NCBI RefSeq assembly: GCF_036038375.1
Contig: NZ_CP107935.1
Coordinates: 9,858,001-9,922,000 of the forward strand
Direction: 5' to 3'
DNA from: Streptomyces sp. NBC_00414
Lineage (GTDB): Bacteria; Actinomycetota; Actinomycetes; Streptomycetales; Streptomycetaceae
Length of the DNA: 64,000 nucleotides
Positions 1 to 7,935 of this stretch are shown here, one piece after another (within the stretch, counting starts at the first letter, position 1; the number at the start of each line of letters is the position of its first letter). The notes beneath the pieces are model-generated. The model did no database searches and was not told the origin of the DNA. It saw only the letters and a list, made by a program, of their open reading frames with translations. The position numbers and the translations under genes are program-made.

Positions 1-900
1 ATCCTCGTCACCGGCGCCACCGGCTATGCCGGCCGCCGCGTGTCCACCGCCCTGGCCCGCGCCGGGCACACCGTCCTGGGCCTGACCCGCGACACCGCCA
101 CCGAGGCTGCCCGCGATCTCACGGTCGACGAAGTCACCCCTGTACAGGGCGACTTGTCCCGGCCCGAGTCATGGCGTGACCATCTGGACGGCACGGACGC
201 GGTGGTGCACCTGCTGATGGACATGAGCGACCCGGTCGGCACCGACCGGCGCCTGTTCACCGAACTGGTCGAGGCGCAGGAGAGGGACGGTCGGCGCCGT
301 CACCTGGTCTTCACCACCGGCATCTCCGCCTACGGCCGCACCGGACCGGCGCTCATGGACGAGAACACCCGGGGCAACCCCGAGAGCCCCATAGGCTTCC
401 GCTTCGCCCTGGAGAAGGAACTCGCCGCCACCGGCCTGTCCCACACGGTGGTCCGCCCCGGCTTCATGTACGGCGGCCCGGCCACCACCTCCATGACCGG
501 GCAGTGGTTCGCCGGAGCCGAGGCCGGCGAACCCGTCTTCTACGGCGACACCACCAAGCGGTGGAGCTGGATCCATGTCGACGACCTCGCCGACGCCTAC
601 GTCCGTGTCCTCGACAACCCCGCGGCCGTCGACGGCGAGGTCTTCGTCGTCGCGGACGACCAGCGTCTGAGCGCCCTGGACATGCAGCGCGTCGCTGTGA
701 GCGCAGCCGGTTGGACCGGTGGGATCGCCGAGGAGAGCGCCGAAGCGGGCGGCATGCTGCAGATGGCCGCCGATCAGGACGAACTCGTCACCAGCGCCAA
801 GGCCCACCGCCTGCTCGGCTGGCGCCCCCGCCACGCCTCCTTCACCGACGCGCCCGAGCGGCACTACCGCGCCTGGAAAGCCGCACGTCGGGCCACCTGA
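1..900 (+). CDS. NAD(P)-dependent epimerase/NmrA-like reductase, 5' end missing
   Basis: The reading frame is open from base 1, so the true start lies left of the window. The first residues read ILVTGATGYAGRRV, the glycine-rich nucleotide-binding loop of an atypical short-chain dehydrogenase (GxxGxxG), so only a few residues are missing. About 299 residues are visible, close to the usual length of the family. The middle part (HLVFTTGISAYG, then VRPGFMYGG) fits the sugar-epimerase/NmrA fold, where the protein binds NAD(P) and reduces or epimerises a small substrate. The substrate cannot be told from sequence. It ends 61 bp before a convergent gene. Family call is firm; exact activity unknown. 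Confidence 0.8.
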   Translation: MLVTGATGYAGRRVSTALARAGHTVLGLTRDTATEAARDLTVDEVTPVQGDLSRPESWRDHLDGTDAVVHLLMDMSDPVGTDRRLFTELVEAQERDGRRRHLVFTTGISAYGRTGPALMDENTRGNPESPIGFRFALEKELAATGLSHTVVRPGFMYGGPATTSMTGQWFAGAEAGEPVFYGDTTKRWSWIHVDDLADAYVRVLDNPAAVDGEVFVVADDQRLSALDMQRVAVSAAGWTGGIAEESAEAGGMLQMAADQDELVTSAKAHRLLGWRPRHASFTDAPERHYRAWKAARRAT

Positions 901-916
901 CTGCTCCTCGAAGGCC

Positions 917-940
917 CAAGGACACAGGGCGCCGTCCTTG
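917..940. terminator. Possible bidirectional hairpin between convergent genes
   Basis: CAAGGAC (917-923) and GTCCTTG (934-940) form a 7-bp perfect stem with a 10-nt loop in the 61-bp gap between two convergent genes. There is no T tract, which is common for Streptomyces terminators. The stem is short, so this is tentative. Confidence 0.35.
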
Positions 941-961
941 CTGTCCTTGCCGCTCTTCGGG

Positions 962-1918
962 TCAGTCGGACCGGAGGTTCTCCAGCGTCGACCGGGTGTC
1001 GGTCTTCACCCATCGCGAGACCTCACTTATCTCGGGCGGCGACGTGGTCCCGTAGGAGGTCGTGTAGACGTTCCAGCTCATCTGGTACGTCATCCAGCCG
1101 TCGCGCACCGCGAGAGTCACCGCCCGGCTGCCGCCGGTCGACGAGCCGGTCGTGGTGTCCTCGGTCACGAGATAGGCCTCGTCACCGAAGCCGGACACCT
1201 TCGCCACCTCGTAGTCCTCGTACCGCTGGCTGTACTCGGACCACAGCGCGGTGAACTCGGCCGACGGATCGGTCTCCTTGTGGAGATCCATCTGTACCGA
1301 GAGATACGCGTCGGAGTAGGAGGTGCTCGACGAGGACGTCTTCAGGGAGATGCTGCAGTAGCTCTGATCGATGGCCTTGTGCTTCAGGGAGTTGTGCGTG
1401 GGGGCCGTGCCCTCCCCGGAGTACTCGGTCCTGAGGGCGTCGTAGTCGACCGAGGAGCAGAGATTGGACCTGGCCCGGTATCCCGCCAGATCCGCATCGC
1501 CGCCGAGCGGACCGAAGAGGAAGATCCCGCCGGCCCACAGGGCGGAGGCGACGACCGCACCCGCCGCCGCCCACAGCACCGCGCGCCCCGCGCCGCTCTT
1601 GCCGCCGGTCGGCGGGGGAAAACCTGACGGCTGCCCGTACGTGTAGTGCGGGGCCGGAGGATAGGCGGGCGGGGGGCCGTAGGTGTTCCCCGGCTGCGTG
1701 CCCTGGTACGGGACCATCGGGGGCTCGGGTCTCGGCGGTGAGGACTGCGGGAGTTGTGCCTGCGACCGGTCCGCTGGTGACTGATGTGTCTGCGACTGGT
1801 GCGAGGAGGTGGGCTGGTCGGGCGACGGAACGGCGGGGCCGGGCGGAGCGGTGGAGCCGGGGGGAGGCGACGCCTGCGGTTCGGGCTGCGCCGGGACGTC
1901 TTCGGGCCGATTCTGCAT
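962..1918 (-). CDS. Proline-rich single-pass membrane protein, unknown function
   Basis: A 318-residue protein. The start at 1918 is chosen because AAGGAG lies about 7 nt upstream; a longer reading frame upstream has no such site. Residues 1-100 are rich in Pro/Gln/Ser/Tyr (repeats such as YGPPPAYPPAPHYTYGQP), followed by one hydrophobic helix (AVLWAAAGAVVASALWAGGI, about 115-135). The rest forms an extracytoplasmic domain with two cysteines (NLCSSVDY and YCSISL) that could form a disulfide. This architecture is common in actinobacterial envelope proteins of unknown role. The domain resembles no enzyme I recognise. It may be co-oriented with the lipoprotein upstream, but a strong hairpin separates them. 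Confidence 0.7.
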   Translation of the reverse strand: MQNRPEDVPAQPEPQASPPPGSTAPPGPAVPSPDQPTSSHQSQTHQSPADRSQAQLPQSSPPRPEPPMVPYQGTQPGNTYGPPPAYPPAPHYTYGQPSGFPPPTGGKSGAGRAVLWAAAGAVVASALWAGGIFLFGPLGGDADLAGYRARSNLCSSVDYDALRTEYSGEGTAPTHNSLKHKAIDQSYCSISLKTSSSSTSYSDAYLSVQMDLHKETDPSAEFTALWSEYSQRYEDYEVAKVSGFGDEAYLVTEDTTTGSSTGGSRAVTLAVRDGWMTYQMSWNVYTTSYGTTSPPEISEVSRWVKTDTRSTLENLRSD

Positions 1919-2084
1919 CCTGTGCTCCTTCTCCGAAGGGCAGTTCTCCAGAATCGACCTTCCCGCATCGACCATCGCGTAGTCGTCGCCGCGGTCCTCG
2001 ACGAGGTCTCCCGGAAGCCGATGTGCGGCCCGGCTGAGCGGCCTGCCTGAACGACCGCGGCCACGGGGCTGTTTGTCCGTCGGA

Positions 2085-2134
2085 TGTGCCCGCCTCGCGC
2101 CCGCAGCGGAGGACGCGGGCATGAGGCGGGCACA
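2085..2134 (-). terminator. Strong stem-loop downstream of the lipoprotein gene
   Basis: TGTGCCCGCCTC (2085-2096) pairs perfectly with GAGGCGGGCACA (2123-2134), with a further CCCGC/GCGGG pairing inside. It lies 19 bp past the stop of the leftward lipoprotein gene, so it probably ends that transcript. Confidence 0.7.
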
Positions 2135-2152
2135 CGATCGGCCGGAGGGGTC

Positions 2153-2770
2153 CTAGCCGATGTTGAAGTCCAGGTTCGTCACGTACCAGGAGTCCTCGAT
2201 CTTGCTGGACTGGACGTTGATGTCCAGCTGGTCCGCCGTCACTCCGGTGGAGTGGGACAGGACGATCTCGTCGAGGGTCTGCCCGTCGATGGTGATCTTC
2301 TCGGCGGGGAACTCCACGGTGTCGCCCTTGGCCGGGACCTCGGCGACCTCCACCTTCGGGTCGTCGCTGGGCGGCTCGGGCGTGAACGACTCACCGAGCT
2401 GCTTGACGGTCGCGTCGATCTGCTTCCTCTCGGGAGCGTCGTCGGCGCACGTCTTCTCACTGCCGACCGTCGCGGGCTTCGACCCGCTGGCCGGCTCCGC
2501 CATCACCAGGCAGGCGTCCTTGGGCTCGCCCTTGACGACCGCGGTGACCCACGCGGCGACTGCTCCTTCGGCCGTGGACCGGTCGGCGGCCGAGGCCGGC
2601 GACGACGCCGAGGCGTCCGAGTCCGGCTTCTTGTCGGCCGCGGGCGAGCCGCTCGCGGGCGACTTCTTGTCCGCGTCGGAGTCCGAGTCGCTCGAACATC
2701 CGCCGAGAGCCACGACCGCCGCCAGCGCGGCTCCCGTGATCGAGCTGATCCGTCTCGCCCTCTGATGCAC
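2153..2770 (-). CDS. Secreted lipoprotein, unknown function
   Basis: About 205 residues. A basic start, a hydrophobic stretch (SSITGAALAAVVALGGC) and lipobox VALGGC give a type II signal peptide; the mature protein would be lipid-anchored outside the membrane. A Ser/Asp/Lys-rich linker follows, then a compact domain with two cysteines (KDACLVM, EKTCADD). This pattern recalls small DUF4878- or SnoaL-like lipoproteins, but I do not claim a family. Start choice: GTG 2770 has GGAG 8 nt upstream. GTG 2779 or 2776 are alternatives; using them would place a rare TTA leucine codon (2771-2773) in the gene and make it bldA-dependent. Confidence 0.72.
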   Translation of the reverse strand: MHQRARRISSITGAALAAVVALGGCSSDSDSDADKKSPASGSPAADKKPDSDASASSPASAADRSTAEGAVAAWVTAVVKGEPKDACLVMAEPASGSKPATVGSEKTCADDAPERKQIDATVKQLGESFTPEPPSDDPKVEVAEVPAKGDTVEFPAEKITIDGQTLDEIVLSHSTGVTADQLDINVQSSKIEDSWYVTNLDFNIG

Positions 2771-2880
2771 TAACACCACTCCAAGCGCCTTTCCTGTGAA
2801 CGTACCTATGCCTCAGCGGCACCATGAGCCATCTCTCGTCACAGTGCCGCCTCAACCATCAAGACGGCGCGCGGAGCCCG

Positions 2881-2900
2881 GCGGTTCAACTTTTGACCGC
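2881..2900 (-). terminator. Hairpin just downstream of the GH127 gene
   Basis: GCGGTTCAA and TTGACCGC can pair with one bulged T and a very short loop. The hairpin lies 6 bp past the GH127 stop codon in the direction of that transcript. Confidence 0.4.
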
Positions 2901-2906
2901 TCGGTT

Positions 2907-5315
2907 TCAGGCGAACTGCCATAGGTGGTCATCGGTGCCGTTGTCCTCGAACTGGACGACATGTGCGCTGTTCTGGGTGGACATACCGTCCACTCCCAGG
3001 ACCTTCCCACTGTGCTTGTTACGGATCAGGAACCAGCCGTTCCCCGCGTCGGCGAAGGCCCACAGATGGTCGTCGGTGCCGTTGTCCTCGAACTGCACGA
3101 CGTGCGCGCTGTTCTGGGTGGACATGCCGTCGACCCCCAGGACCTTCCCGCTGTGGCCGTTGCGGATCAGCGACCATCCGTCGCCCTGGTCCAGGACCTG
3201 CCAGGCATGGTCCCCGGTGCCCGAGTTGTCGAACTGGACCACGTGGGCGCTGTTGTCGGTGGACATGCCGTCCACGGCGAGCACCTTCCCGCTGTGCTTG
3301 TTCCGGATCCGCCGGTACGGGCTCTCCGGCTGCCAGGGCGTGCCGGCGGGGGAGGCGGTCGGAAAGGACGCGATGCGGAGCCGGGCCGCACCCATGGGGA
3401 TCAGCGTCACCTGCTCCACCGCGCCCGCGGACCGGGCCGGACTCTGCTGCAGCGGGGCCACCACATGCTCGTCGTCGGCGATCCACTCCGGGACACGGCG
3501 GGCCTCCGCCGTGATCGAGACGGGGGTGGCCGACTGCGTGAACGGGTTGGCGGCGACCGGACCCGGGGCCCGACGCACCTCCAGGCCCCCGCCGGGCACC
3601 AGCCCGTAGTTCCAGGGTGTCGTGGCATGGACCTCGTACTCGGGGAAGGTCGCGTCCCCGCCGTAGCGGACGTATCTCTCGCCGATGCGCAGTGCGTAGG
3701 TGAGCGGGCCGTGGCTGACACTGACCGAGTTCCGGTTTCCGGACCAGGTGTGCACGGTCGTGCTCTGCGGCAGGCGCAGCGAGACCCGGTCGCCGTCGGC
3801 CCACGTGCGTTCCACACGTACGAAGGCCGGTCCGCTCCGCGCCTGCACGCTCTTCCCGTTGACCTGGAGCCGCGGCGCCGCGCACCAGCCCGGTATCCGC
3901 AACAGCAGCGGGAAGCGGACGGAACGCGGTGTGGAGACGGTGAAGTCGACCGTCTCGCCGAACGGGTAGTCGGTCTCCTCGGTGACGGTGACGGTCGTGC
4001 CGCCGGCCACCTGTGTCCTGACCCGGCAGGCCGCGTACATCGCCGCGGCGAGCCCGCCGTCCGGGGTACCGAGCCACAGTTCCTCGGCGAAGTAGGGCCA
4101 TCCCATGCCGTAGTTGTGCGGGCAGCAGCGGTACTGGTCGATGCCGGGCTGGAAGGACTGCATGGCGAAGCCGTTCTGGAACTGCCCCTGCGTCTTGCGG
4201 GAGTTGTCCAGGTCGACGCTGTTGGCGCTCGTCACGTAGTGCACCCCCTTGCCGTCGGGATCGAGGGAGGCGGGCAGCATGTTGAAGGCCAGCTCTTCGC
4301 ACCGGTCGGCCCAGAGCGGATCTCCGGTGACGCGCGTGAGCAGCTCGTGGCTCGCCATGAACTCGACGACACCGCAGGTCTCGAAGCCCTGCCGCGGGTC
4401 GCCGAAACCGGGCCTGATGTTCTCGTCACCCGCGAAGCCCCCACCGGGGAACCGGCCGTGCGCCGCGAGGAGTTCGGTGTACGTGCGATAGCTGGCGCGG
4501 GTGTGCTCCGCGGACCCGGAGCGCTGGGCGTACTGGGCCGGCTCACGGAAACCCTGCGCGATGTTGACGTTGTGGGCGTTGGGCAGCGCACCGGTCCAGT
4601 CGGCGCCCCACGCGTGCATCTTGTCGACCAGGTCGAGGAGGAAGGGCTCCGGCGCCCGGCGATACAGCCACAGGGCGATGTCCATGCAGTCGCCCCACCG
4701 CTGCGACACCCAGCTGGTGTCGAAGGCACCCTTGCCCTGGGTGTTCATGTACCGCAGGAACCGGGTGAGGAAAGGGACGACGCGGGTGTCGCCGGTGAAC
4801 TCCTCGAAACTGCGCAGCGCCTGCAGGAGAGGGAGGAACGGCCAGAAGTCGGGGCCGCCGTTGAGTGCGGTCCGCAGTGCGCGCGGCCCGAAGAAGCCGT
4901 CGCTCTGCTGGGTGGCGAGGATCGCGTCGATCCAGCGTCGCGCCCGGTCGAGCGCGGCGGTGTCCCGGGTGACGGCGGCCAGCGGCACGTAACCGCGCAG
5001 CCAGTACGGCAGCTCCTCCCAGGCGTTGTTCTCGGGGTGGACCCACCCGCTCGTGGCGAAGTCCAGGAAGTGGGACTTCTCCGTGAGACGGCCGCAGAGT
5101 CCGTCCAGCTGCAGCCGCAGCTGACCCGCGAGCCAGCCGCGCGGGACGATGCTGCCGGGCTTCAGCCGGAGGAAGGCGTCGGCGGCCACATCGGCAGCCG
5201 CGTCGGCGGCCACCGGGGGTGTGGCGGCGGCGACGGGTCCGGTGTTCATCAGGGGTACGCCCGCACCGAGGGCGAGGCAACCGGTGCGCAGCAGATGGCG
5301 TCTGTCGATCGGCAT
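2907..5315 (-). CDS. Secreted GH127 (DUF1680) beta-L-arabinofuranosidase with C-terminal ricin-type lectin repeats
   Basis: An 802-residue exported enzyme. The start at 5315 (AGGAAG upstream) gives a twin-arginine leader, RRHLLRTGCLALGAG, at residues 5-19. The catalytic region (about 45-560) carries the residues known for GH127: E312-T-C314 in GFETCG and the C397-C398 pair in YRCCPHN, which in characterised members form the zinc-thiolate site with cysteine as nucleophile. Characterised GH127 enzymes release L-arabinofuranose from beta-linked arabinooligosaccharides. The last 140 residues are three near-identical repeats of about 46 residues (IRNKHSGKVLGVDGMST...), a beta-trefoil (CBM13/ricin B) carbohydrate-binding module. 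The upstream region carries a LacI-type operator shared with the GH2 gene at 18.2 kb, so both probably act on an arabinose-containing plant polymer. Confidence 0.88.
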   Translation of the reverse strand: MPIDRRHLLRTGCLALGAGVPLMNTGPVAAATPPVAADAAADVAADAFLRLKPGSIVPRGWLAGQLRLQLDGLCGRLTEKSHFLDFATSGWVHPENNAWEELPYWLRGYVPLAAVTRDTAALDRARRWIDAILATQQSDGFFGPRALRTALNGGPDFWPFLPLLQALRSFEEFTGDTRVVPFLTRFLRYMNTQGKGAFDTSWVSQRWGDCMDIALWLYRRAPEPFLLDLVDKMHAWGADWTGALPNAHNVNIAQGFREPAQYAQRSGSAEHTRASYRTYTELLAAHGRFPGGGFAGDENIRPGFGDPRQGFETCGVVEFMASHELLTRVTGDPLWADRCEELAFNMLPASLDPDGKGVHYVTSANSVDLDNSRKTQGQFQNGFAMQSFQPGIDQYRCCPHNYGMGWPYFAEELWLGTPDGGLAAAMYAACRVRTQVAGGTTVTVTEETDYPFGETVDFTVSTPRSVRFPLLLRIPGWCAAPRLQVNGKSVQARSGPAFVRVERTWADGDRVSLRLPQSTTVHTWSGNRNSVSVSHGPLTYALRIGERYVRYGGDATFPEYEVHATTPWNYGLVPGGGLEVRRAPGPVAANPFTQSATPVSITAEARRVPEWIADDEHVVAPLQQSPARSAGAVEQVTLIPMGAARLRIASFPTASPAGTPWQPESPYRRIRNKHSGKVLAVDGMSTDNSAHVVQFDNSGTGDHAWQVLDQGDGWSLIRNGHSGKVLGVDGMSTQNSAHVVQFEDNGTDDHLWAFADAGNGWFLIRNKHSGKVLGVDGMSTQNSAHVVQFEDNGTDDHLWQFA
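2910..3320 (-). repeat. Three tandem DNA repeats of about 138 bp encoding the lectin module
   Basis: The 3' end of the GH127 gene consists of three consecutive units of about 138 bp. The two distal units are very similar at DNA level, including the stretch that encodes DGMSTQNSAHVVQFEDNGTD twice. The near identity of synonymous positions suggests recent duplication or gene conversion. Confidence 0.75.
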
Positions 5316-5406
5316 GTCACTGCTTCCTGTTGGGGGAGAGGAAGTGGCCACCGACGGCTGCCGTGGAAGGGCGGGCGGACGTCGGCCGTGAGCGGCGGAA
5401 CAGAGG

Positions 5407-5479
5407 CTGTACAACGTTGGAAAGTTCGGCTTGCGGCATCACAGCACGCCGTGCGGCGGCTGTCCAGAGAGATGACAAG
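5407..5479 (-). promoter_or_regulatory. Shared LacI-type operator/promoter module upstream of GH127
   Basis: Three blocks match the region upstream of the GH2 gene at 20633-20705 with identical spacing. CTGTACAACGTTGGAAAG (5407-5424) is identical in both. GGCATCACAGCACG begins 28 bp on, and ATGACAAG begins 65 bp on. Read toward the gene the order is CTTGTCAT, CGTGCTGTGATGCC, CTTTCCAACGTTGTACAG. CAACGTTG is a perfect palindrome centred on CG, typical of LacI-family operators. No regulator gene is adjacent. Confidence 0.72.
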
Positions 5480-5613
5480 GACATGTCCGTTGGGACTGCT
5501 GCGGGGCCGGGCGCGGCGTCGTATGGTTGACCCGCCTGTTCTGACGTGCGGACCGGTGGCCTCGGCGACGCCGAGCCTCCTGTCGCCGGCCGCCGCCATC
5601 CCCGGGAGAGTCC

Positions 5614-6060
5614 ATGGGCACCCAGTTCGAGGCCACTGTCGACATCGACCGTCCCATCGACGAGGTCTTCGCCTTCCTCGCGGACGGCACCAACGATCCG
5701 AAGTTCAGCCCCCGAGTGCAGAAGATCGACAAGAAGCCTGCCGGGCCGACGGCCGTCGGCACGGTCTTCCACAGCACCGTGAAGGACGCCGGCATGAAGA
5801 CGGGACGGGAGTTCGAGATCACCGAACTCGTCTCCCCGAGCCGGATCCGCTGGAGCGAGCGGTCACGGAATCTGATCACCGCGGCCGACGGCGGCTACGA
5901 CCTTGAGCCGACGCCGAGCGGCGGAACCCGCGTCCGCATCTTCAACGTGCTGGAGGGCCACGGCATCGGAAAGCTGCTGCTGCCTCTCGCGGGGGGCGCG
6001 GCACGCAAGGACGCCCCTGCCTTCGGGCAGCGCATCAAGGCGGCCGTGGAGTCCTCTTGA
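5614..6060 (+). CDS. SRPBCC (polyketide cyclase/dehydrase-like) family protein
   Basis: A 148-residue cytoplasmic protein. The N-terminus (FEATVDIDRPIDEVFAFLAD) is the first strand and helices of the START/Bet v1-like SRPBCC fold, followed by alternating strands and a C-terminal helix that closes a hydrophobic ligand pocket. Length matches single-domain members. Such proteins bind or transform small hydrophobic ligands; no catalytic residue can be assigned here. It stands alone, diverging from the GH127 gene, and is followed by a GC-rich direct repeat of CCCGCGGG (6103-6120). Confidence 0.78.
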   Translation: MGTQFEATVDIDRPIDEVFAFLADGTNDPKFSPRVQKIDKKPAGPTAVGTVFHSTVKDAGMKTGREFEITELVSPSRIRWSERSRNLITAADGGYDLEPTPSGGTRVRIFNVLEGHGIGKLLLPLAGGAARKDAPAFGQRIKAAVESS

Positions 6061-6176
6061 GCCCGAGAACCGGCCCACCTGCCGGGAGCTGACCCACGGG
6101 CACCCGCGGGCGCCCGCGGGCACGGCACGGGAAAACCCTGTGGAACACCGCCCACCTGGCTCGTTAAGGTCGCCCG

Positions 6177-6536
6177 ATGAGTACTCGCACCTTCCGCATC
6201 ACCGTGCGCGGCGTCTTCGACGGGCTCGGGGCCGACCAGCGGTCCGCCCTGCTGGCCGATGCCGCGGCGCACGACGTACTGCGCGCGGCCTTCACCCCTG
6301 AAGGGCACCTGAGCTACGACATCGCCGCACGGTCCGCCTTCACCTTCCGCTTCCTGGACGCGGGGGAAGAGGAGGAGGACATCCTCGACGCGACCGGACG
6401 TGCCGAGGAAGCGGCCAGGACCTGGCTCACCGCACGCGGGTACGGCTACAAGAACCTGCGATCCACCGCCGAGGACCTCTCGCAGGCCCCGTTGGGCAAG
6501 CGCCGGCGGCGCGAGGCGGCTCAGAAGCACATCTGA
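6177..6536 (+). CDS. Small conserved protein (DUF6204-like)
   Basis: A 119-residue acidic-basic protein beginning MSTRTFRITVRGVFDGL. It has no signal peptide or membrane segment. The middle holds an acidic patch (DAGEEEEDILDATGRAEEAA) and the C-terminus is basic (LGKRRRREAAQKHI). It resembles the small actinobacterial family DUF6204 from memory of that family; function unknown. It lies 116 bp after the SRPBCC gene and is convergent with the next gene. Confidence 0.7.
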   Translation: MSTRTFRITVRGVFDGLGADQRSALLADAAAHDVLRAAFTPEGHLSYDIAARSAFTFRFLDAGEEEEDILDATGRAEEAARTWLTARGYGYKNLRSTAEDLSQAPLGKRRRREAAQKHI

Positions 6537-6596
6537 CCGGCCACCGCCGGGGCACCCGCTCCGGCTGCGTACGGGCCCCCTCCCCGGGCCGCCGGT

Positions 6597-7151
6597 TCAG
6601 CAGGTCTGTCTGCCCAGCGTGCGTGCGAGTTCGGTGGTGGCGTGCACGATCTCGGTGTCGTCGTCCGACACGAGCACGTCGAGCGCGTCCTGATGGGCGT
6701 GGACGGCTTCCCTCGCCGCGCGCTCCCACACGGCAGGGTTCTCCCGGTGGTTGAGCAGCTTCGGATAGGCGTCCGCGATGCTCTCCCACTGCCGGGTGTC
6801 GGCGATGTTCTTGAGCAGGTGCAGGATCCGTGCCCGGCAGGTCACCTGGGGCAGCTGCGCCAGCTCCCAGAGGAAAGGGACCGTGGCGGCGGTCGCCTGC
6901 TCCACGACGAAGCCGTACTGGCAGATGCGTTCACGCAGTTCCTTGAGCGCCGTCGCCGCGGTCTGCGCGTCGCCCGAGGCGACACCGTCGAGGAGCAGGG
7001 GGATGGCGGTGGCGCAGCCGGTGGAATCCCGCATCGCGCTCCAGGAGACGTCCCCCACGGCTGTCAGTGGCGATATCGGCGTCTTCCCTGTCCGGGCCGC
7101 CTCTTGCCCTCGCTGCCCGGTCCTCGGCTGTTGCGGCGGAACGCTGTGCAT
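6597..7151 (-). CDS. Hypothetical alpha-helical (HEAT-like) protein
   Basis: A 184-residue protein with GGAAAGG about 9 nt before the ATG. After a low-complexity N-terminal 30 residues it is almost entirely helical, with paired amphipathic helices (AIPLLLDGVASGDAQTAATA, FLWELAQLPQVTCRARILHL) that look like HEAT/ARM repeats. Similar Streptomyces proteins score deleterious change or damage by scaffolding, but no specific role is known to me. Its 5' flank is the 455-bp gap before the DUF397 gene. Confidence 0.6.
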   Translation of the reverse strand: MHSVPPQQPRTGQRGQEAARTGKTPISPLTAVGDVSWSAMRDSTGCATAIPLLLDGVASGDAQTAATALKELRERICQYGFVVEQATAATVPFLWELAQLPQVTCRARILHLLKNIADTRQWESIADAYPKLLNHRENPAVWERAAREAVHAHQDALDVLVSDDDTEIVHATTELARTLGRQTC

Positions 7152-7606
7152 GGCGTCAGGCCTTTCCGACGTGTCGTATCGGTTGGATGGCGAGGGCGTC
7201 GTGTCCGTCGTGAGCGGAGGCCGAGGAGCCGTACCGCCCGGGATGCCGGTGGTCGCCTCCGTCCCCCGAAACGGCTGCCCCGCAAGGCATCAGAGGCAGC
7301 CGCGCCGGAAGCCCGGTGAACCTGCCTCGGCCACCTGCCGACGAAACGGTCGTCAGCGGTGACGGGAGCTCTGGTCGCGCAGGTGACAACACGTCATCTC
7401 CCTGATCTGACGTCAGGACGCAATGTCCTGGCTGGGGTTGTCGGCGCTGCAGTTATTATCCACACTGAACGCGGTCGTGTGCAATTGCACGCGAAATTGC
7501 GTGAAGTTTGGCCGAAGACGTCGGTCGAGGGCGGACCGAGGCGTCGTGAGCCTGGGCCGCCGAGCTTTCGGGCTCGGCGCAGGGGCGGGAACAGCTAGGA
7601 GATGCG
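7152..7606. other. 455-bp intergenic region with several dyads
   Basis: No credible gene. It contains a TGACGTCA palindrome (7408-7415), a CAGGAC/GTCCTG hairpin (7414-7430), a TATTAT box (7454-7459) that may be a -10 element for the DUF397 gene, and the overlapping dyads at 7479-7503. Confidence 0.55.
7479..7503. promoter_or_regulatory. Overlapping dyads, candidate operator for the DUF397/XRE pair
   Basis: GTGCAATTGCAC (7479-7490) is a perfect 12-bp palindrome. It overlaps CACGCGAAATTGCGTG (7488-7503), whose arms CACGC/GCGTG flank AT-rich DNA. The core AAATTGCG recurs at 7916-7923, directly before the XRE start codon. XRE proteins of this class commonly control their own locus, so this may be their binding site; that link is inference. 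Confidence 0.45.
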
Positions 7607-7834
7607 GTGCCAGAGGTGGAGAACGGAATACAGGCCAGCTCGCTGGATGTCAGCTGGATCAAGAGCCGACACAGCAACGCCGAGGGAAACTGTGTAGAGG
7701 TCGCCCGGGTCGACGGGGGCGTCGCCGTGCGCAACTCCCGTGATCCCGAGGGGCCCGCGCTCGTCTACACGTCCACGGAACTGGCGGCGTTCCTGGCGGG
7801 AGCCAAGGACGGGGAGTTCGACCATCTGCTGTGA
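7607..7834 (+). CDS. DUF397 domain protein
   Basis: A 75-residue protein starting at GTG 7607, with AGGAG 5 nt upstream. The core SWIKSRHSNAEGNCVEVARV, then VAVRNSRDPEGPALVYTSTE, is the DUF397 signature (W..S..S...G.CVEVA and RDS). Members accompany XRE regulators in Streptomyces and are thought to act as antagonists or partners of them (the WhiJ/BldB-type systems). Here it precedes the XRE gene by about 100 bp on the same strand; the reverse order (XRE first) is the more usual one in my experience. Confidence 0.88.
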   Translation: MPEVENGIQASSLDVSWIKSRHSNAEGNCVEVARVDGGVAVRNSRDPEGPALVYTSTELAAFLAGAKDGEFDHLL

Positions 7835-7935
7835 GCGGTGAGCCCAACTGCCCACCCGCTGACGGGGGATGCGGAGCCGGCAGGGCCGGTGCGATACTGT
7901 TGCCGTCCTTGTGCCAAATTGCGGGGGAGCCGAAA

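Noticed and set aside
2925..5906. 993-codon open frame opposite the GH127 gene
   Set aside because: It mirrors a clear enzyme gene on the other strand; long antisense frames are expected in DNA this rich in G+C, and the product has no domain.
7831..7935. Upstream GTG start for the XRE gene overlapping the DUF397 stop
   Set aside because: Would add 35 Gly/Pro/Cys-rich residues not seen in the family; ATG 7936 has a strong ribosome site.
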